A stretch of 10,438 nt of DNA from Larix sibirica (lineage: Eukaryota > Streptophyta > Pinopsida > Pinales > Pinaceae): positions 60,405 through 70,842 of the forward strand of contig NWUY0300003146.1 of the NCBI GenBank assembly GCA_004151065.3. Direction: 5' to 3'. A program made the translations under genes and the position numbers. Numbering within the stretch: the first letter of the stretch is position 1; each line of letters begins with the position of its first letter. This document shows, piece after piece, positions 7,140 to 10,438 of the stretch. Under the pieces are notes generated by a model. It was not told where the DNA came from, did not search any database, and saw only the letters and a program-made list of their open reading frames with translations.

Positions 7140-8255
7140 TTTAGGGGAAACAAGAACATAGAAAAGCTAAAGAGGCATGGCCTGGAGAACCAATTTAAAA
7201 ACAGTAAGACGACTGGCTAGGTTAAGGGACTGGAAGGTCAAGATGGATAACTTTTTTTAAATCCTAGAGAGGAATTCTTCCCAGAAGAAGGGCATTTTCA
7301 AGGAGGGGGTAACCTAAGCATTTGGAATGAAGGGAGATACTTTGAAAGCCTAGGATACTAGAAATGTGGATTTGGATAGAGGGGGTAGTATTCAGAGATT
7401 TGTCAATATTTAAATCCATGTCGGAGGATTTCATGAAGAGGTTGAGGATCTTCTTAAAGGTCAGGGAGTCTCTTACAGAAGGAACCCCATTAGTATGGTA
7501 TCATATACAAATTTGAGGTGTGAAGAGGCAACGTTGTCCCCATGGATGGTAAGACCTTTGGTAGATCTGGATTTAACAGTTGCATGAATAGAGAATCCTA
7601 GACCTTCAGCCGTGAGGATGGAAAGGAAGGGGAATAAGGGATATCCCTGGAGATTGCCTCGAGAAGGAGAGAAGGTGGAGCAAGTGTTTCCATTAATAAG
7701 CATAAAAAATAAATAGTAGAGGAAGTTAGAGAGATTATCCAATTAGTTGAAGAAGGGGAGAAGCCAAAAACAAGAATGATCTCTTTGATATAGTGCAAGC
7801 TTAGTTTGTCAAATGCTTTAGACAAATCTAACTTTAAGAGCATACCTTGCTTTTTTTAGATCTTCGAGAATGGATGATCTCGTGAGCTGAGATAATAATG
7901 TCTAATATATGCCTACCTATGATGTATGCTAGTTTTTATACAGAGGTTAAGAGAGGCATTAGAGGATTTAGTCTGTTGGTAGTAACTTTGGTGATATTTT
8001 ATAAATTACATTGTAGAGAGCTATCGACCTGAATTTCTTGGGGTTGTTGGCTCTGTCAACCTTGGGGATTAAAGTGAGAAAGATTGAGTTTAGAGCTGGG
8101 AGGTATCCACCCGATTGTATACAATCTTCGACCACTTCTACTAGGTCCTTCTTTATAACTTCCCAATAATGGTCGAAGAAATCCATAGTAAAACCATTAG
8201 GACCAGGGGACTTACCAGCCGGCATCTTGAAAATAGCCTTTTCTACTTTATCCAT
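7140..8255 (-). pseudogene. LINE reverse transcriptase core, broken
   Basis: The enzyme would copy LINE RNA at the nicked target. From right to left: KAIFKMPAGKSPGPNGFTMD (the usual P-D-G is P-N-G), LIPKVDRANNPKKFRSIALY and NVIYKI in one frame (8255-7968); GRHILD and AHEIIHS; then LKLDLSKAFDKLS with its catalytic aspartate in a second frame (7843 onward). A frameshift at an A/T run near 7705-7715 leads to MLINGN, FSPSRGNLQGYPL and LTAEGLG in a third. The catalytic F-V-D-D box reads FVYD (7511-7500), so the first aspartate is tyrosine. Downstream, SVRDSLTFKKILNLF, SILGFQ, QSLNLASRLT and LQAMPL follow the family to the next segment, with stops at several expected glutamine or arginine positions. 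Confidence 0.9.
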
Positions 8256-8853
8256 GGTGATCTCCTGAAGGAGCTAATCATTTTGTTCAATGGTGATAAG
8301 ATGATGAATGTGTTGAGTTATATGTTGAATCGTTTCATATCTGTCTAATTGAGGTTCTGAAAACAACTCTCTGAAAACAACTCTTGGAAGTAGAGGGTTA
8401 GTTCTTTTTCTATATCTCATGCTGTAAGAGAGTGTTTCCCTGGCCATCCTAAAGGGAGGTAATACAATTGTTGTGGTGATGTTGAATCATTGATTGATGA
8501 AAAAACATGGTGATTCTTTCCCCTTCCTTCATCCATTGACTTTGTCCACAAAGTATTTCCTCTTGTTTGTGGCGCAGATCCAATTGGGCTTCTAGCTTTG
8601 ATTTTGTTTAAATTAGGATGTATGTTCTTCTTTCATTGATTATTTATTGTTGGACCCGTTCCATCTCTTCTTCAAGGATCCTTTTGGCTTTGAAGATATC
8701 TCCAAACACCTCTTTATTCCTTCTTTTCTGTTGGATTTTGAGGTTTTTTGAGACGCTGTTGGAAGCAATACATAATGTGCCCTGATGAATGATGCCTCCT
8801 GCTGTCATTTCTCAATGTTTCTAGAGAAGTAAGGATGGTCTAACTAGAACATC
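8256..8853 (-). pseudogene. LINE ORF2 linker between endonuclease and RT, broken
   Basis: This segment joins the two enzymatic domains. The minus strand shows NKEVFGDIFKAKRILEEEME (a charged helical stretch), LEAQLDLRHKQEEIL, then WMKEGERITMFFHQSMIQ at about 8535-8480, the plant-LINE box usually written W-x-K-E-G-(D/E)-R-N-T-x-F-F-H. After TLLQHE one base appears lost, and after QELF a perfect 14-bp duplication shifts the frame again before LDRYETIQHITQHIHH, which reads straight into the reverse transcriptase. Stops interrupt it after VQQ, ILI, SL and HEI. Confidence 0.8.
8357..8384 (-). repeat. Perfect 14-bp tandem duplication that shifts the ORF2 frame
   Basis: The 14-mer ctgaaaacaactct occurs twice without a gap (8357-8370 and 8371-8384). 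On the minus strand QELFSE precedes it in one frame and PQLDRYE follows in another. Dropping one copy in thought would place both halves in the same frame, so the duplication is the cause of the shift. Confidence 0.92.
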
Positions 8854-9594
8854 TCAAATTGGAAGGGCCATTTTCTTTTGGATACCTCCCAGATCAATGG
8901 TTAAGTTGGTAGGATAGTGGTCTGATCTCGAGCATGGTAAAATAGAAGCTTCTATGGAAAAGACCTGTAACATGATAGATTTAGTTATGATGAATCTGTC
9001 AAGCCTGGAGGCAACCTGATGTGATCCCCCTATTTTATTATTCCAGGTATGTATTTCATTCACTGTTTCAATATCCACTAAGTTGAGAGTTTGAATCATC
9101 TACTTGAAGTGGTTGTTATCTGCTTCTAGTTGTTTAATACCCCCCGCTTTTCCTCCAAGGAAGCGATAATGTTAAAGTCTCCACTAAATTATGATCCATA
9201 GGTTGTTGTTGGTAATAAAATATAGCTTCTGATGGGAGTCAAGAAAGCTCATTTTCTCCCTCAAAAGTTGGGGACCATATACATTGGTACTTGCGTTTGT
9301 GCCAATCGGATGGAATTTGGCTAAGAGAGAATGTTGGGTGGAAAATAATTCATTCAGCTTGATTTCAATAGGGTTTCAGAGGATTTCCATTCATCCTATT
9401 GATACTTTGGCGTCAATGGACATTGCTTAATAGTTCCTCTAGTAGTGCTGAGATATTTTTTAAAGGGTGTCTCCTGAACACTTTGTTTCTTGAATCATGA
9501 CAATTGTTGGTTTCTCAGTTTGAATCTTGGTTTGAAGAGTGTTTTTCTTAATCTTCCCATTTAAGCCTCTCGGATTCCAGGTGATGATCTCCAT
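8854..9594 (-). pseudogene. LINE ORF2 N-terminal AP-type endonuclease, broken
   Basis: The domain would nick target DNA to prime reverse transcription. The ORF2 start is placed at the ATG at 9594-9592, because MEIITWNPRGLNGK is the usual beginning of plant LINE ORF2. The asparagine of W-N-x-R-G and the metal-binding glutamate in QETK (9481-9492) are kept. A stop closes the first open piece after 44 codons (9460-9462). Further on are YGPQLL, then GDFN (9171-9182) in a different frame flanked by two opposite single-base shifts, HTWNN, SRLDRF (8992-9009) and SDHY (8914-8925), which carries the catalytic D-H pair. The active-site residues are therefore almost all still encoded although the chain is interrupted by about eight stops. 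Confidence 0.9.
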
Positions 9595-9904
9595 AGTTGA
9601 TGGGAGGTGGGGTTATGGCAGAACTTATCCATCATTGGAGAATATTGTCTTCAGTCAATTAGATGAGCCCGTAGCTTTGATAATAGATGCTTATTTGTTT
9701 TCTTGACATGCTTATTATCCTCCTTTAAGACCTTAAGGGGACCGCTTGAGGTAGTTATTTTAACACCCCGTGGAATTGTTACCAGATTCTCACAAGAGGA
9801 GTCCCTTGCTTGTTTCTACTTGCGTGGAAGGAATCTTTAAGGAGTTGAAGCTACTTGATGGGATTGGATTGGGGGTATTTGCAATTACATGCCTCCGTGA
9901 TAGT
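9595..9904 (-). other. LINE ORF1 tail or ORF1-ORF2 spacer
   Basis: No intact frame is present. The minus strand shows protein-like, charged pieces such as VLKEDNKHVKKTNKHLLLKL (about 9740-9680) and LQLLKDSFHA (near 9850-9820) in differing frames. They look like the last part of ORF1 after frameshifts, ending shortly before the ORF2 ATG. The boundary between coding and spacer cannot be set. Confidence 0.45.
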
Positions 9905-10403
9905 TTAAAGATCTAGCTCTCTTAGATCCATGCCCTCACCCTCATCTGATTCCAAGCAATCTTGATTTGACAAGGCCTTGTCAAAGGCCTGATTGATGGG
10001 CTCCGTGGAGGTGTCGACTTTTCTTCTTTTGATGAGTTTAGCAGTATTGGTTATTGGTTCTAGAGAGTGAATAATTAGGCTTGGTAAGGACATATCTTCT
10101 TCCATATGGGTTTCCTGCAGTAAATGGATTATTGTTGAGGACCTTAAGACTATTAGAAGTCCTGATATGATATGTTAATGTTTCTTAGGGGGTGGGATTT
10201 CTTGCCTTATCTTCTGCAAGGGGCACAATCTTTGTGAAGCCCTCTAAATCAATCTTGGAGGGGGGATTTCGTTGAGTAGGGGATTTGTTCAAGGGACAAT
10301 CTCAGAATAAGTGTCCTACAACAAAATGGGATATATTCATATTCTAAACTTTGGATCAAAATGAGATATATTCATATTCTTGGATCTAATCATTATCCTG
10401 GTA
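9905..10403 (-). pseudogene. LINE ORF1 C-terminal part with zinc-knuckle remnant, broken
   Basis: ORF1 proteins of LINEs bind the element RNA, and plant ones carry a CCHC zinc knuckle. The minus strand at about 10358-10293 reads IQSLEYEYIPFCC and then GHLF-stop-DCPLNKSP. This matches the usual E-x-I-P-F-x-C-x-x-C...G-H-x-x-x-x-C knuckle with some residues missing between the second cysteine and the histidine. The in-frame tga inside it (10302-10304) fits an arginine cga. Beyond it, a 66-codon open piece (10105-9905) encodes a basic then acidic tail (KLIKRRKVDTST; ESDEGEGMDLRELDL), which I place in ORF1 by position rather than by a known domain. The 5' part of ORF1 is outside the window or deleted. 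Confidence 0.65.
10323..10380 (-). repeat. 35-bp spaced duplication in LINE ORF1
   Basis: The 23-base block aaaatg.gatatattcatattct lies at 10323-10345 and 10358-10380 with one mismatch, offset 35. On the minus strand both copies encode an EYEYI(S/P)F segment just before the zinc knuckle, so the knuckle's leading segment has been doubled. Confidence 0.85.
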
Positions 10404-10406
10404 GCT

Positions 10407-10438
10407 TGTAACGTCCCCATTTTGACCCCCTTTTTCAT
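10407..10438 (+). other. Possible 5' end of another LTR element, cut by the window edge
   Basis: The bases tgtaacgtccccattttgac begin with TG and resemble the opening of many plant Ty3/gypsy LTRs (TGTAAC followed by a C-rich stretch). LINE similarity ends within a few bases to the left (10403). Only 32 bases are visible, so an LTR cannot be confirmed. Confidence 0.3.

Larger units (their letters stand above)
5098..10403 (-). mobile_element. Near-complete, decayed plant L1-type LINE (non-LTR retrotransposon)
   Basis: Reading the minus strand from right to left gives, in order: an ORF1 tail with a CCHC zinc knuckle, an ORF2 with AP-type endonuclease, a linker, reverse transcriptase, a thumb-like segment, a zf-RVT finger and an RNase H domain, then a 3' end with tandem repeats. 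This order with a C-terminal RNase H is known from plant L1-type LINEs. ORF2 spans roughly 4,250 bases, about the expected length, so little has been deleted. Stops and frameshifts occur in every domain, so it cannot be active. The 5' part of ORF1 and the 5' UTR are missing at the right edge, perhaps replaced by another element starting near 10407. Confidence 0.92.

Noticed and set aside
1-10438. CRISPR arrays, tRNA or rRNA genes, riboswitches, bacterial operons or phage genes
   Set aside because: I saw no regularly spaced identical repeats, no tRNA-like box pair and no bacterial-style gene packing. The content is plant retrotransposon debris.

Overview
This window looks like repeat-derived, non-genic DNA from a large plant nuclear genome. 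It holds two recognisable, heavily mutated retrotransposons in opposite orientations, separated by AT-rich sequence rich in short imperfect tandem duplications. The protein families (a plant-type Ty3/gypsy pol and a plant L1-type LINE with a zf-RVT finger and a C-terminal RNase H) point to a seed plant. A gymnosperm with a large, old repeat load would fit, but that is inference. I see no bacterial operon, CRISPR array, RNA gene or intact host gene. There is one ambiguous base (N) at 2284.

Layout. 1-441: AT-rich sequence with the look of a long terminal repeat, but no partner copy in the window. 442-2350 (+): pol remnant of a Ty3/gypsy element in the order reverse transcriptase, RNase H, HHCC zinc finger, integrase; gag and protease are not visible, and every domain has lost a key residue or frame. 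2464-2703 (+): an unidentified open stretch without ATG, built partly on a 36-bp repeat. 2704-3590: no gene seen, with two more clusters of short duplications. 3590-4480 (-): a low-confidence, unidentified decayed coding region. 4548-5097: AT-rich, nothing recognised. 5098-10403 (-): a nearly complete LINE read right to left: end of ORF1 with a CCHC zinc-knuckle remnant, an ORF2 with AP-type endonuclease, linker, reverse transcriptase, zf-RVT finger and RNase H, then a 3' end carrying a 37-bp tandem repeat. 10407-10438: possibly the first bases of another LTR element.

The elements once encoded their own copying machinery (target nicking, reverse transcription, RNA removal, integration). None can do so now: stop codons are frequent, many explained by C-to-T or G-to-A transitions, and frameshifts are common. 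The most interesting signals are mutational rather than functional: at least eight short tandem duplications (14, 35, 36, 37, 41/35, 44, 66 and 126 bp). One of them keeps a reading frame open (126 bp, in frame), and another clearly breaks one (14 bp). I found no convincing new biological system.
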